From IMG/VR virus record IMGVR_UViG_3300023180_000058, positions 1 to 59,533 of that record: a stretch of 59,533 nucleotides of DNA, one strand, 5' to 3'. Source of the stretch: a virus. How positions within the stretch are numbered: the stretch's first letter is position 1; each line of letters opens with the position of its first letter. The position numbers and the translations under genes were made by a program. Below, piece by piece: positions 28,248 through 36,447 of this stretch. The notes beneath the pieces were generated by a model. That model was not told the origin of the DNA, made no database searches, and saw only the letters and a list, made by a program, of their open reading frames with translations.

Positions 28248-28580
28248 GTGAGCCTAAAAAACCTTATTGAGCAAATAACTTTGGAACTTCTTGATGAAGA
28301 ATGGTCTAAGAGCAAAAGAAAAAAAAGAAAGAAAAACTGCGACAACCCAAAAGGCTTTACAATGAAGCAGTTTTGCAAGAACCAAAAAACACGCTCAAAG
28401 CCAGGCGAGAAAACTAACGAAGAGCTAGAGCAAGATCTAGAAGAAACAATAAAGAAGATTGCCGACAAGTATGTTGTTTACCCAAAAAAAGGAGGTAAAC
28501 GACTTGGAACACACAAAACTAAAGAAGCAGCCAAAAAACAACTTGCCGCAATAGAAATAAGCAAAGCAAAGAGAGGATAA
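28248..28580 (+). CDS. Basic protein with C-terminal 'GKRLGTHKTKEAA' motif
   Basis: 110 residues. GTG start immediately after the preceding TAA, with an AGGAGAAGG stretch just upstream. Very rich in Lys. It has a middle CDNPKGFTMKQFCKNQ segment, with two Cys that could bind metal, and a C-terminal VVYPKKGGKRLGTHKTKEAAKKQL segment that I have seen in other phage proteins of unknown role. Nucleic-acid binding is plausible from the charge but not shown. Confidence 0.5.
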   Translation: MSLKNLIEQITLELLDEEWSKSKRKKRKKNCDNPKGFTMKQFCKNQKTRSKPGEKTNEELEQDLEETIKKIADKYVVYPKKGGKRLGTHKTKEAAKKQLAAIEISKAKRG

Positions 28581-28584
28581 ATAA

Positions 28585-29418
28585 ATGTTCCAGCAGTTTT
28601 GGAAAATATTTGAGTCCGCAGAAAAAGAAAGAGGCTTTTTGCTTCAAGAACAGAAAAATAAACGCTCTTTAAAAAAAGAAGAAATAAGAAAAACAGTCTT
28701 GTCCAAAGAGGTCTTCAAACAACACGACGATTTATCATCCAAAGTTTGGAATGAAGACGGCCACTTAAAATTAGAAGTCAAACTTAAACTAAAAAGAATA
28801 GCAAATGCATTTCTCCGAGATCACAACGTTGACCCAGACGCTGTGGAAGACATTTACTTCACTGGCTCACTCGCCGGGTATAACTATCATCCTGATTCTG
28901 ATATTGACCTACACATTGTGGTCGATTTTTCCAAAGTTAATCAAGATATTGACTTGGTTCGTGATCTTTTTAATTCTCGTAGATTGGTGTGGAATGAGCA
29001 ACATAACATAACCATCTTTGGCCACGAAGTTGAGATTTACATTGAGGACGTTGATGAAGTATACGATGATGAAGACCGTCCTGTATACTCAATAACCAAA
29101 GATCAATGGATCAAAAAGCCAAGAAGAGAAGACCGAGACTTTGATTATGATTCTGCGATGAAGAAAGCGCACCTGATTATGCATCAAATAGGCTTGGTGC
29201 GAGAGTTGATGAACCAAGAGAAGTTTGTTGAGGCAAAACGACAAGCCGTCCGCATTTTCGCAAAACTTAAAAGAATGAGAAAAGCAGGCCTTCAAAGAGA
29301 GGGTGCTTATTCACCAGAAAATATTGCTTTTAAAATTCTTCGCAAACAAGGATACATTGATCAATTGGCTCAGTATAGATCTGACTCCCATGACCTAATG
29401 ATGTCTCTACCACAATGA
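28585..29418 (+). CDS. Nucleotidyltransferase-fold (pol-beta superfamily) protein
   Basis: 277 residues. The active-site signature is clear: TGSLAGYNYHPDSDIDLHIV, with G94-S95 and the acid pair in DSDIDL (104-109), followed by a third acid candidate in HEVEIYIED. The superfamily transfers nucleoside monophosphates to RNA, proteins or small molecules. The substrate cannot be told here; the C-terminal ~110 residues are helical and Lys/Arg-rich. The gene overlaps the Nudix gene by four bases, so the two may work in related nucleotide chemistry. RBS GAGAGGA precedes the ATG. Confidence 0.75.
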   Translation: MFQQFWKIFESAEKERGFLLQEQKNKRSLKKEEIRKTVLSKEVFKQHDDLSSKVWNEDGHLKLEVKLKLKRIANAFLRDHNVDPDAVEDIYFTGSLAGYNYHPDSDIDLHIVVDFSKVNQDIDLVRDLFNSRRLVWNEQHNITIFGHEVEIYIEDVDEVYDDEDRPVYSITKDQWIKKPRREDRDFDYDSAMKKAHLIMHQIGLVRELMNQEKFVEAKRQAVRIFAKLKRMRKAGLQREGAYSPENIAFKILRKQGYIDQLAQYRSDSHDLMMSLPQ

Positions 29419-29849
29419 TTAAAATAAAAATAAATAAAATGAAAAAAGACTCTGAAATCTCAGGACACGTTATTATTTTCAAAGATAAAGACCACTTTCT
29501 TTCGCTAAAAAGAGGACCAACAGATCCTTGGATGCCTAACCGCTGGTGTTCAGTTGGCGGGCACGTTCACGTTGATGAAGAAATCAAAGACGGAACTTGC
29601 CGAGAAGTAAAAGAAGAATGTGGCTTAACAGTAAAACCAGAAGATCTTATTGATACTGGTGTAATAAAGAAAAAAAGAATTTATTTCTTTACAACAACAA
29701 AGTATACTGGTGATGTTTATTTAGATGGAAAAGAACACTCAGATTATAAATGGTGCTCTATAAAAGATCTAGATAGTATGGAAACAGTGCCAGACTTGAA
29801 AGAAATCGTATTTATCGCTAAACAAAAGGTATATAATGCTCCCACTTGA
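29415..29849 (+). CDS. Nudix hydrolase
   Basis: 144 residues. The full Nudix box is present at 49-71: G49, E55, R63-E64-V65, E67-E68 and G70, with the standard spacing. Nudix enzymes hydrolyse a nucleoside diphosphate linked to another group; candidate substrates include damaged dNTPs, NAD derivatives or capped RNA, and the sequence does not decide between them. Start chosen at the ATG of the ATGA overlap with the nucleotidyltransferase gene; an in-frame ATG 8 codons later is possible. The next gene overlaps its end by 14 bases. Confidence 0.92.
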   Translation: MIKIKINKMKKDSEISGHVIIFKDKDHFLSLKRGPTDPWMPNRWCSVGGHVHVDEEIKDGTCREVKEECGLTVKPEDLIDTGVIKKKRIYFFTTTKYTGDVYLDGKEHSDYKWCSIKDLDSMETVPDLKEIVFIAKQKVYNAPT

Positions 29850-30243
29850 TGATAAAAAACTAAACGAAATAGCAAAACTAGAAAAAGCAATAAAAGAACG
29901 ATGGGGTGAAGAAGCAATCAAAACACCTCAAAGTGGATGGGACGAGACCAAAGAAAAAGACTATAAAGAACAACGAAAAGAGTTGGCTCAAAAAATCCAA
30001 TCTAATGACGCCGAGACTTTAGAAGAGCAAAAAGGATTTTTTATTACAAAGAGACTACTTAGTAAAGAAAGCAAATCTAAATGCCCTATTTGTTCTTCAC
30101 AGATCAAGACCTTAAAAGACGAAACTTGTAAAACCAAATGGGATTCTTGTTTCAAGTGTTATGTTCAGTGGATCGAAGGAAGAGAAGAAAGGTGGAAAGA
30201 AGGATGGAGACCAGATGAAAATTACAAAAGCAAGATTAGTTGA
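29836..30243 (+). CDS. Small zinc-ribbon-like protein
   Basis: 135 residues. Helical, charged N-terminal half, then a metal-binding pattern CPICSS...C...CFKCYVQW with two C-x2-C knuckles about 20 residues apart. It ends in a charged stretch with several Trp (GREERWKEGWRPDEN). It overlaps the Nudix gene upstream and the next gene downstream (ATG at 30215). I do not recognise a family with an assigned function; a nucleic-acid or transcription-factor binding role is possible. Confidence 0.55.
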   Translation: MLPLDDKKLNEIAKLEKAIKERWGEEAIKTPQSGWDETKEKDYKEQRKELAQKIQSNDAETLEEQKGFFITKRLLSKESKSKCPICSSQIKTLKDETCKTKWDSCFKCYVQWIEGREERWKEGWRPDENYKSKIS

Positions 30244-30715
30244 GGCCATCAAAGAAGAAATAGCCGGTCTAGACGAGGCAACCTTTGGAGGTCTTTTTGG
30301 CCGTGGCAAGAAAACCCCACTCCAAAGACCACGAAGAGGTCCGAGCGGAGCGGACGATCTAGATGTTCGTGCTACCGAGATCGAAGCCGGTGATTCCACT
30401 GCTGGGCTTAACAGAGGACAGATGAAGGCATACAGCGCTGCAATTGCAGATGCTGCTGCAGACGCTGCCAAGATGGATGCCGAAACTTCACAAAAAGACT
30501 TTGAGCGTGTTATGGGCTGGGCAAATGATCAGGGCATAGCAACAGAAAAAGACATTGCACGAGCAGTGCTTGATGCAATAGAGACAATGGACAGTGGTAT
30601 GATAGCCAAGATCCAAGAGCCTCTTCTTGGTGACGAAGATTTCATTGAGCAGCTAGCAAAAAAGATTGCCCAATACAAACACCCTCAGTCGTCTCAGGAA
30701 CCCCAGGGAGAATAA
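30215..30715 (+). CDS. Hypothetical protein, 'MKITKARLVEAIKEEI' start
   Basis: 166 residues. An in-frame upstream extension to 30161 exists, but I prefer the ATG at 30215 because it has GGATGGAG upstream and opens with the MKITK..L...I.EE pattern common at the start of marine phage proteins. It has an Ala/Asp-rich middle section (SAAIADAAADAAKMDAE) and a helical C-terminus. It lies two genes before the terminase large subunit; a small-terminase role is possible but there is no motif for it. Confidence 0.5.
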   Translation: MKITKARLVEAIKEEIAGLDEATFGGLFGRGKKTPLQRPRRGPSGADDLDVRATEIEAGDSTAGLNRGQMKAYSAAIADAAADAAKMDAETSQKDFERVMGWANDQGIATEKDIARAVLDAIETMDSGMIAKIQEPLLGDEDFIEQLAKKIAQYKHPQSSQEPQGE

Positions 30716-30718
30716 CAA

Positions 30719-31210
30719 ATGACACCAGTCCAAGCACTAGCACAAGCAGCCGCACTAGCTTACGATGGCGGTACCGACGCCAACGGTGACCCACTTAAGA
30801 TTGGCCTTCGCCGTGAAGAGGGCGATTTCATTAAAGATAGCCGTCACATGGACGGGTTCACTGTTCGTACTGCTGGCGACATTCTTACAATTACTTATCA
30901 AACAGACATCAAGCTTAAAGAAGTTTATGGCGGTGGTTTTGAAGAAGAAATGGAAAGAGTTATGGCTGATATCGCCAAATACCTAACCAACCGAGCAAGT
31001 CAGATACTTGGAAAGCGTGTTAGTCTTGGCGCAGACGGTGAAGTTGACGTACTTGTTCAGTCAACATCAAATGTGCGAGTTTTTGCAATTGCGATCAAGA
31101 AGTACAGGATTAACGGAATGAAGGGAATAGATGAGAACCCTCCTATTCCAGCACAAGATAAGTTGATGGAGACTTACCGCCGCTTTGCTAAGAGCGCTAG
31201 GAGCCTATAA
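30719..31210 (+). CDS. Hypothetical protein upstream of terminase
   Basis: 163 residues, alpha/beta pattern: DGFTVRTAGDILTITYQTDI, then helical EEEMERVMADIAKYLTNRASQIL, then strands (GEVDVLVQSTSNVRVFAIAIKKYRI). No family recognised. Being directly upstream of terminase it could be a packaging or head-completion factor; this is position only. Confidence 0.5.
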   Translation: MTPVQALAQAAALAYDGGTDANGDPLKIGLRREEGDFIKDSRHMDGFTVRTAGDILTITYQTDIKLKEVYGGGFEEEMERVMADIAKYLTNRASQILGKRVSLGADGEVDVLVQSTSNVRVFAIAIKKYRINGMKGIDENPPIPAQDKLMETYRRFAKSARSL

Positions 31211-31215
31211 CTAGT

Positions 31216-32787
31216 GTGCTTAGTAAAGAACAAGTAATAAAAGAGATTGTTAGGTGCGGCAAAGATCCCAACTATTTTATTGAGAACTATGTTCGCATCT
31301 CTCATCCCGAAAAAGGTCCTATACCATTTAGGACTTATCCCTTCCAGAAAGACCTTCTTCAAGATTATAACGCTTACCGCTTCAACATAATCTTAAAAGG
31401 ACGTCAGCTTGGTATCTCAACAATAACCGCAGCATACTCTGCGTGGCTTATTCTTTTCCATAGAGAAAAGAACATTCTTGTTGTTGCGACCAAACTCTCA
31501 ACAGCCGGCAACCTGGTTAAAAAAGTTAAGTTCATGATAAAGAACTTACCACCTTGGTTGCAGATAGCTGATATAGCAATAGACAACAGAAACTCATTTG
31601 AGTTAACGAACGGCTCACAAATAAAGGCTTCTTCAACATCAGGAGATGCCGGCCGTTCAGAAGCACTATCACTTCTAGTAGTGGATGAGGCTGCTCACGT
31701 TGATGGCTTGGACGAGCTTTGGAAAGGCTTGTATCCAACACTATCAACCGGAGGTCGTTGTATTGCCTTATCAACACCAAACGGGATTGGCAATTGGTTT
31801 TATCGTATGTATTCCGACGCCGACGCTGGCCTAAACGACTTCCACCCAACCAGTTTACCTTGGGACGTTCACCCTGAGCGTGATGAAGAATGGTATAAAA
31901 AAGAAACAAGAAACATGACCAAAAAGGAGATAGCACAGGAGTTAGAATGCTCCTTCTTATCTTCAGGTGAGACTGTTATTGATGCTGAATATTTAGAATG
32001 GGTATTTGCGCAAGTCCAAGAGCCCCTATACAGAGACGGCTTTGATAGGAACCTTTGGATTTGGCAAGAATACGATCCAGCATCAAAATATTTTATGGCT
32101 GTTGACGTTGCTAGAGGTGACGGCGAAGATTATTCTGCTTTTCACGTTTGGAACATTACCACAAATGAAATAGTTGCAGAATACCAAGGAAAAGTCGCCA
32201 TAGATATGTATGCCAATATGGTGCATCAAGCCGCAACAAGATATGGCACGTGTTTGGTTGTTGTAGAAAGTAATAATATTGGTTTTATGCTTATTGACAA
32301 GTTGAAAGATCTAAGATATAATAACTTATATTATTCTAAGGGAGATGGATTTATTGATCCTTTAATAGCAGAAAACACTGCCGGCGCAACACCCGGCTTT
32401 GCTACTTCTTCTAAGACAAGGCCATTAATCATCGCTAAAATGGAAGAAATGATCCGCAACCAACTAGTTATAGTGAGATCTAAGAGATTATTTGGAGAAT
32501 TTAAAACTTTCGTCTGGAAAAATGGCAGACCTCAAGCAATGAGATCAAAGCACGATGACTTGGTAATGTCTTTTGCAATTGCTTGTTGGATTAGAGACGC
32601 CGTATATGAAGAAAGCGCTTATGACCGAGAAAAATCAGAGAAAATGATGAACGCATTCTTTACAGACAAGAGAGAACTAAATACAACTATCCCTGGAATG
32701 ATTGGCCACTTACCAGTTATAAAATCAAAACAGGCCAGCGAAGCAAAAAAACAACAGCAACAATATTCTTGGCTGTACAAGGGCTAA
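31216..32787 (+). CDS. 17: Terminase large subunit (gp17-like)
   Basis: 523 residues with a GTG start; no ATG is suitably placed. ATPase half: Walker A-like KGRQLGIST (61-69), Walker B LLVVDEAAH with D157-E158, and the motif III-like LSTPNG. Nuclease half: FMAVDVARGDGEDYSAFH with catalytic D297, and SKHDDLVMSF near residue 440. It pumps DNA into the prohead through the portal and cuts the concatemer. Somewhat shorter than T4 gp17 (610 residues). The portal gene starts 3 bases after its stop, as expected for the packaging module. Confidence 0.97.
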   Translation: MLSKEQVIKEIVRCGKDPNYFIENYVRISHPEKGPIPFRTYPFQKDLLQDYNAYRFNIILKGRQLGISTITAAYSAWLILFHREKNILVVATKLSTAGNLVKKVKFMIKNLPPWLQIADIAIDNRNSFELTNGSQIKASSTSGDAGRSEALSLLVVDEAAHVDGLDELWKGLYPTLSTGGRCIALSTPNGIGNWFYRMYSDADAGLNDFHPTSLPWDVHPERDEEWYKKETRNMTKKEIAQELECSFLSSGETVIDAEYLEWVFAQVQEPLYRDGFDRNLWIWQEYDPASKYFMAVDVARGDGEDYSAFHVWNITTNEIVAEYQGKVAIDMYANMVHQAATRYGTCLVVVESNNIGFMLIDKLKDLRYNNLYYSKGDGFIDPLIAENTAGATPGFATSSKTRPLIIAKMEEMIRNQLVIVRSKRLFGEFKTFVWKNGRPQAMRSKHDDLVMSFAIACWIRDAVYEESAYDREKSEKMMNAFFTDKRELNTTIPGMIGHLPVIKSKQASEAKKQQQQYSWLYKG

Positions 32788-32790
32788 AAA

Positions 32791-34731
32791 ATGGCATATA
32801 AAAAAACAATCATACCTAAAAGAAGTTCAGAAAACACAAGAAACCCGGACAACCCACTTTACAAAGCACTTACCCGGCTCTTTTCAGGTCCAATCGTCAA
32901 TTATCGACACGAACAGGCAAGAAAATACCGCCGAAAGGAACTTGATAAGTTTAACTGGACTTCTGCATCAGGAAAAGAGTTCAAAAAAGCCGATTACGAG
33001 AAAAACTACTCGTTTTACGGCGATTTTATGCTCAATCAAAACCGGAATGATCGATATATTGACTTCGATCAGATGGAGTACATGCCAGAACTAAACTCTG
33101 CGCTTGATATTTATGCTGATGAGATGACTACCTCAACGGACATTCGTAAAATGCTTACGATTAACTGTTCGAACCAAGAAATCAAGACAGCATTGCAGAT
33201 TTTGTTTTATGATGTTCTTAATGTTGATCTCAATCTTTACGGATGGGCAAGAACTCTTTGTAAGTATGGAGACTTTTTCCTTTATCTAGACGTTGATGAA
33301 AAACTAGGCATCCAAAATGTTGTTGCTATGCCCCTCAGCGAAATAGAAAGACTGGAAGGGCAAGATGAAAACAATCCAAACTACTTACAGTTTCAGTGGA
33401 ACTCAGGTGGCTTGACTTTCGAGGACTGGCAAATAGCTCATTTTCGTATTTTAGGAAACAATAAGTATAACCCTTATGGTACCTCTGTTCTTGAGGGCTC
33501 TCGCCGTATTTGGAGGCAACTAACACTTGTAGAGGACGCAATGATGTCTTATCGCATCGTAAGAGCGCCCGAACGCCGAGTGTTTTATGTTGATGTTGGC
33601 GCCGTAGCCCCGCAGGACGTAAGCACATACATGCAAGAGGTTATGACCACCCTCAAACGAAATCAGATCATTGATGCAGACAGCGGAAGAGCAGATCTTC
33701 GCTATAACCCAATGTCTGTAGAAGAAGATTACTACATTCCAGTTCGTGGAAGCCAACAAGGAACAAAGATTGAGACATTAGCAGGGGGCCAGTTTACTTC
33801 ACAGATCGAAGACGTAAAATATCTTCGTGAAAAACTGTTTTCCGCTATCAAGATCCCACAAGCTTACCTAGTTGCTGGTGAGAATGCAGAAGACCGAACA
33901 TCTCTCTCACAAAAAGACATTCGCTTCGCCAGAACCATCCAGCGCCTTCAAAAAGCTTTGATATCCGAACTTACAAAGATTGGAATGGTTCACCTTTATA
34001 CTTTAGGCTTTAGAAAGTCTGATCTTACAGGCTTCAACCTCAAGCTTAATAACCCGTCTAGGATTGCCGAACTTCAGGATCTAGAGACAATGAAAACACA
34101 GTTTGAGGTTGCCTCATCCGCAACTGAAGGCTTTTTCTCCAAGAGATACATTGCCGAGCATATTTTCAACATCTCACAAGAAGAGTTCCTTCGCAACCAG
34201 CGTGAAATGTATTTTGACCGTAAGTTCTCTTCTGCTCTTGATGCTGCTGCAGCCTCCGACGAGCAGGAAGCCCCACTTGGTGGAGGTGACATAGGAGCTT
34301 TTGGAGCGGACTCTGAAACACCGGATCTAGGCGCAGAGGAAACACCGGATACTGAAGCTGCTGAGCCAGAAGAGGACATTCTAAAAGTCGCTCCTGGTAA
34401 GAGGGACGATTCTGGAAACATCCTAACAACAACCCCTGCTTCAAAAGGCAAAATGTATCGGCCAAAGAAAGATGGAAGAATCAAGAAAAACCGAATGGCA
34501 ATGAAGTCAATGGCCATTCCAGAGTTCGCAACAGGCAACACAACAAGGTCAAAGATAGGCCTTCCAAAGCCTTCTGAAATCTTTTTTGAGAACGTAGAAC
34601 CAACCTTGGGAGGGATGGTTGAGAAAAAAGAAACTAGTTATACAGTAGAGGGCGATTTTGAGGAGCATTCCAAAGAAATCGACAATCTTTTAGAATCACT
34701 GGAGAGGAAAGATGATAACCAAGTACAATAA
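32791..34731 (+). CDS. 20: Portal vertex protein (gp20-like)
   Basis: 646 residues. Typical portal segments: QMEYMPELNSALDIYADEMT, LNLYGWARTLCKYGDFFLYLD, NPYGTSVLEGSRRIWRQL, then the long helix region with VRAPERRVFYVDVG and the LREKLFSAIKIPQAYL segment. The gp20 dodecamer forms the DNA channel and nucleates head assembly. It is longer than T4 gp20 (524) because of a C-terminal extension from about residue 480: an acidic Gly/Glu/Pro-rich part, then a basic KPKKDGRIKKNRMAMK-like part. The next gene overlaps its end by 20 bases. Confidence 0.96.
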   Translation: MAYKKTIIPKRSSENTRNPDNPLYKALTRLFSGPIVNYRHEQARKYRRKELDKFNWTSASGKEFKKADYEKNYSFYGDFMLNQNRNDRYIDFDQMEYMPELNSALDIYADEMTTSTDIRKMLTINCSNQEIKTALQILFYDVLNVDLNLYGWARTLCKYGDFFLYLDVDEKLGIQNVVAMPLSEIERLEGQDENNPNYLQFQWNSGGLTFEDWQIAHFRILGNNKYNPYGTSVLEGSRRIWRQLTLVEDAMMSYRIVRAPERRVFYVDVGAVAPQDVSTYMQEVMTTLKRNQIIDADSGRADLRYNPMSVEEDYYIPVRGSQQGTKIETLAGGQFTSQIEDVKYLREKLFSAIKIPQAYLVAGENAEDRTSLSQKDIRFARTIQRLQKALISELTKIGMVHLYTLGFRKSDLTGFNLKLNNPSRIAELQDLETMKTQFEVASSATEGFFSKRYIAEHIFNISQEEFLRNQREMYFDRKFSSALDAAAASDEQEAPLGGGDIGAFGADSETPDLGAEETPDTEAAEPEEDILKVAPGKRDDSGNILTTTPASKGKMYRPKKDGRIKKNRMAMKSMAIPEFATGNTTRSKIGLPKPSEIFFENVEPTLGGMVEKKETSYTVEGDFEEHSKEIDNLLESLERKDDNQVQ

Positions 34732-35536
34732 GAAAAGAAACACCGCTTTTCTTTATGAAGCATTAGTTAGAGAGCTTACAAAAGCGGCTCTTGTAGATGA
34801 TAAAGAAAGAGCAGCCAAGGTAACTAAGATTGTAAAGGAGCACTTCAAGAAAGGCACCCTACTTTATAAAGAGCTTCACCTTTACCGAACACTTTTAGAA
34901 ACAAAAGACATGGGCGAGCCTCACTTGGCAGATCGTCTAATCCAAGAAAGCAAGTTTTCGTATGCGATGGCAGACCGAAAGCAAACATTCAACGCACAAA
35001 CAAAGCTTATTGATGCCATAAACAAGCAACTAGGTACAAGCGTATACAACAACTTTGTTCCAAACTACAGAAATCTAGGTACTATACATAACATACTACA
35101 GGGCGTGGAAAACACCAAAAGCCGTGTCATAATGGAAAGCAACCTAGTCAAGAAGCTTTGTGGTCAAGAAACACTCAAAGAAAAGAAAGAGTATAAACCA
35201 ATAGACACATTAGTTTATCGTGAGTTTGTTAAGAAGTTCAATGATGAATATGGCACGATGCTTTCAGAAGGTCAAAAGAAAATAATCTCTCATTTCATTA
35301 CCTCGTTTGCTGATAATGGAGTTGAGTTCAAAATGTTCATCACAGAAAAACTCAATGAACTAAAGTATGCCCTAGAAAGTTATGAAGCAAAAAACCCAGT
35401 TATCTCAGAAGGTATACAAGACATCACAAAGAAGTTTAATAACTTTGAAAACTTAGAGTTGAATGAAGAGCTTCTTTTGAATACCCTTAAGCTTCAATCT
35501 CTAGTAGAGGAGATCAACTATGGCGATTCAAATTAA
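34712..35536 (+). CDS. Conserved-looking helical protein between portal and protease genes
   Basis: 274 residues, mostly alpha-helical and charged. Starts MITKYNKKRNTAFLYEALVRELTKA, with a GGAGAGGA ribosome site inside the portal gene. No domain recognised. In T4 the small prohead core genes 67 and 68 lie between 20 and 21, so a prohead-core or assembly role is the natural guess, but the sequence lacks the short acidic character of gp67. Overlaps both neighbours. Confidence 0.5.
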   Translation: MITKYNKKRNTAFLYEALVRELTKAALVDDKERAAKVTKIVKEHFKKGTLLYKELHLYRTLLETKDMGEPHLADRLIQESKFSYAMADRKQTFNAQTKLIDAINKQLGTSVYNNFVPNYRNLGTIHNILQGVENTKSRVIMESNLVKKLCGQETLKEKKEYKPIDTLVYREFVKKFNDEYGTMLSEGQKKIISHFITSFADNGVEFKMFITEKLNELKYALESYEAKNPVISEGIQDITKKFNNFENLELNEELLLNTLKLQSLVEEINYGDSN

Positions 35537-36056
35537 AGTAAGCGATTCCTCAACACCGGATACTCCTCCGGATCGCACCATTAAACTAAAAGCGAAAAAA
35601 GCGCTCAACGGCGACATTATGGTCAACGATCATCCGGATCTTCACATAGTCGTCTCACGTAAAGATGCTAAAATAGTAACTTTTCCAAAGACGGAAATGG
35701 GGGAGCACACTTATCATTCACAAGATGATCTTTTCTCTTATCTTGCAGATTATGGCGTTATCGCACACGGTTCAATGCAGGGTGGTATTATGATGGGGTC
35801 TATGGAGGCTGCTATAATGAGCCCTCCGGAAGGTTCTAAAATTGACTTTGTGGAAGTTGTTTTATCAAGGCTTTATGATTATTTCCAAATGGAAGAACCA
35901 AGCTTTGCAATGAACGATAAGTTTGAAGACAACGAGCAAGAGCGGCTTACAGATCCAGAGGTATACACAGATCTAGGGGACGTTCCGCAAGCAGAAAAGA
36001 AAGGCTCAATCGACCCTCGTTTTGCTCGCAGGTATTACATTACTTATCACTTCTAA
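35520..36056 (+). CDS. Hypothetical protein in the portal-protease interval
   Basis: 178 residues, overlapping the previous gene by 17 bases and ending in a TAATG overlap with the next. It has a beta-rich N-terminal half (IKLKAKKALNGDIMVNDHPD), a Gly/Met-rich centre (HGSMQGGIMMGSMEAAIM) and ends RFARRYYITYHF. Not recognised. Context suggests a head-assembly part. Confidence 0.5.
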   Translation: MAIQIKVSDSSTPDTPPDRTIKLKAKKALNGDIMVNDHPDLHIVVSRKDAKIVTFPKTEMGEHTYHSQDDLFSYLADYGVIAHGSMQGGIMMGSMEAAIMSPPEGSKIDFVEVVLSRLYDYFQMEEPSFAMNDKFEDNEQERLTDPEVYTDLGDVPQAEKKGSIDPRFARRYYITYHF

Positions 36057-36325
36057 TGCCGTTACCGCTTTTTATTCTGGCTAGTTATGGCTTGACACAG
36101 ATTTTGGTTTATGGATCAATCTTTAATAGCGTCAGGCCAAAGCACCACTTTTTCCACTGCCCTATGTGCGTTGGTTTTTGGGCTGGTTTGCTTATTTACT
36201 GTATTCTAAACACGCCAGAACTCTCATACGGCTTTGCTTATGGGTGCCTTTCATCAGGCACTTCTTATGCCTTGTGCCAAATCTTTGGAGATGAAGGAAT
36301 AAATTTTAGAATTTATAAAACTTAA
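36056..36325 (+). CDS. Small membrane protein (DUF1360-like)
   Basis: 89 residues with two or three hydrophobic segments. The motif HCPMCVGFWAGLL near residues 34-46 matches the 'C..C.GFW.G' pattern I associate with DUF1360-type small membrane proteins, found in several phages and in bacteria. Function unknown. It starts within the stop of the previous gene and is followed by a candidate late promoter, so it closes this gene run. Confidence 0.55.
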   Translation: MPLPLFILASYGLTQILVYGSIFNSVRPKHHFFHCPMCVGFWAGLLIYCILNTPELSYGFAYGCLSSGTSYALCQIFGDEGINFRIYKT

Positions 36326-36327
36326 CA

Positions 36328-36336
36328 CTATTTATA
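36328..36336 (+). promoter_or_regulatory. Candidate late promoter CTATTTATA
   Basis: An exact copy of the motif, ending 17 bases before an ATG at 36354 and followed by AATGGAG (36341-36347). The distance to that ATG equals the spacing seen for the copies before 27186, 47118 and 48787, which argues that the small ORF at 36354 is translated. Confidence 0.55.
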
Positions 36337-36353
36337 AAAGAATGGAGATTATT

Positions 36354-36413
36354 ATGCCTTGGACACAAAAATGGGCTCTACAGCCGGTTCGACGCTGCTG
36401 CAAGGGGTCTTGA
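36354..36413 (+). CDS. Possible 19-aa leader peptide before the prohead protease
   Basis: A 19-codon ORF (MPWTQKWALQPVRRCCKGS, then TGA) sits behind a candidate late promoter and an AATGGAG ribosome site. It ends 34 bases before the prohead protease ATG. The same frame after the TGA stays open for 13 more codons, to a TAA at 36453-36455, so readthrough would overlap the protease start. The second half of the ORF lies inside a predicted stem. Whether the peptide is made is unknown; it could equally be an incidental ORF in a structured leader. Confidence 0.35.
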   Translation: MPWTQKWALQPVRRCCKGS

Positions 36414-36433
36414 ACCGAGCGGGTGGCGCCCGC
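36385..36433 (+). promoter_or_regulatory. Structured leader (two hairpins) before the protease gene
   Basis: Hairpin 1: CGGTTCGAC (36385-36393) pairs with GTC...GAACCG (36407-36409 and 36412-36417), with a two-base bulge. Hairpin 2: GCGGG (36419-36423) pairs with CCCGC (36429-36433). The AAAGGA ribosome site (36435-36440) follows at once, so folding could hide or expose it. The block is visibly more GC-rich than its surroundings. Confidence 0.45.
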
Positions 36434-36447
36434 CAAAGGAAATTTAG

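Noticed and set aside
36374-36433. GGTTCGAC-like element suggesting a tRNA or tmRNA piece before the protease gene
   Set aside because: No acceptor stem, anticodon arm or tmRNA tag arrangement can be folded around it; kept only as a structured leader.
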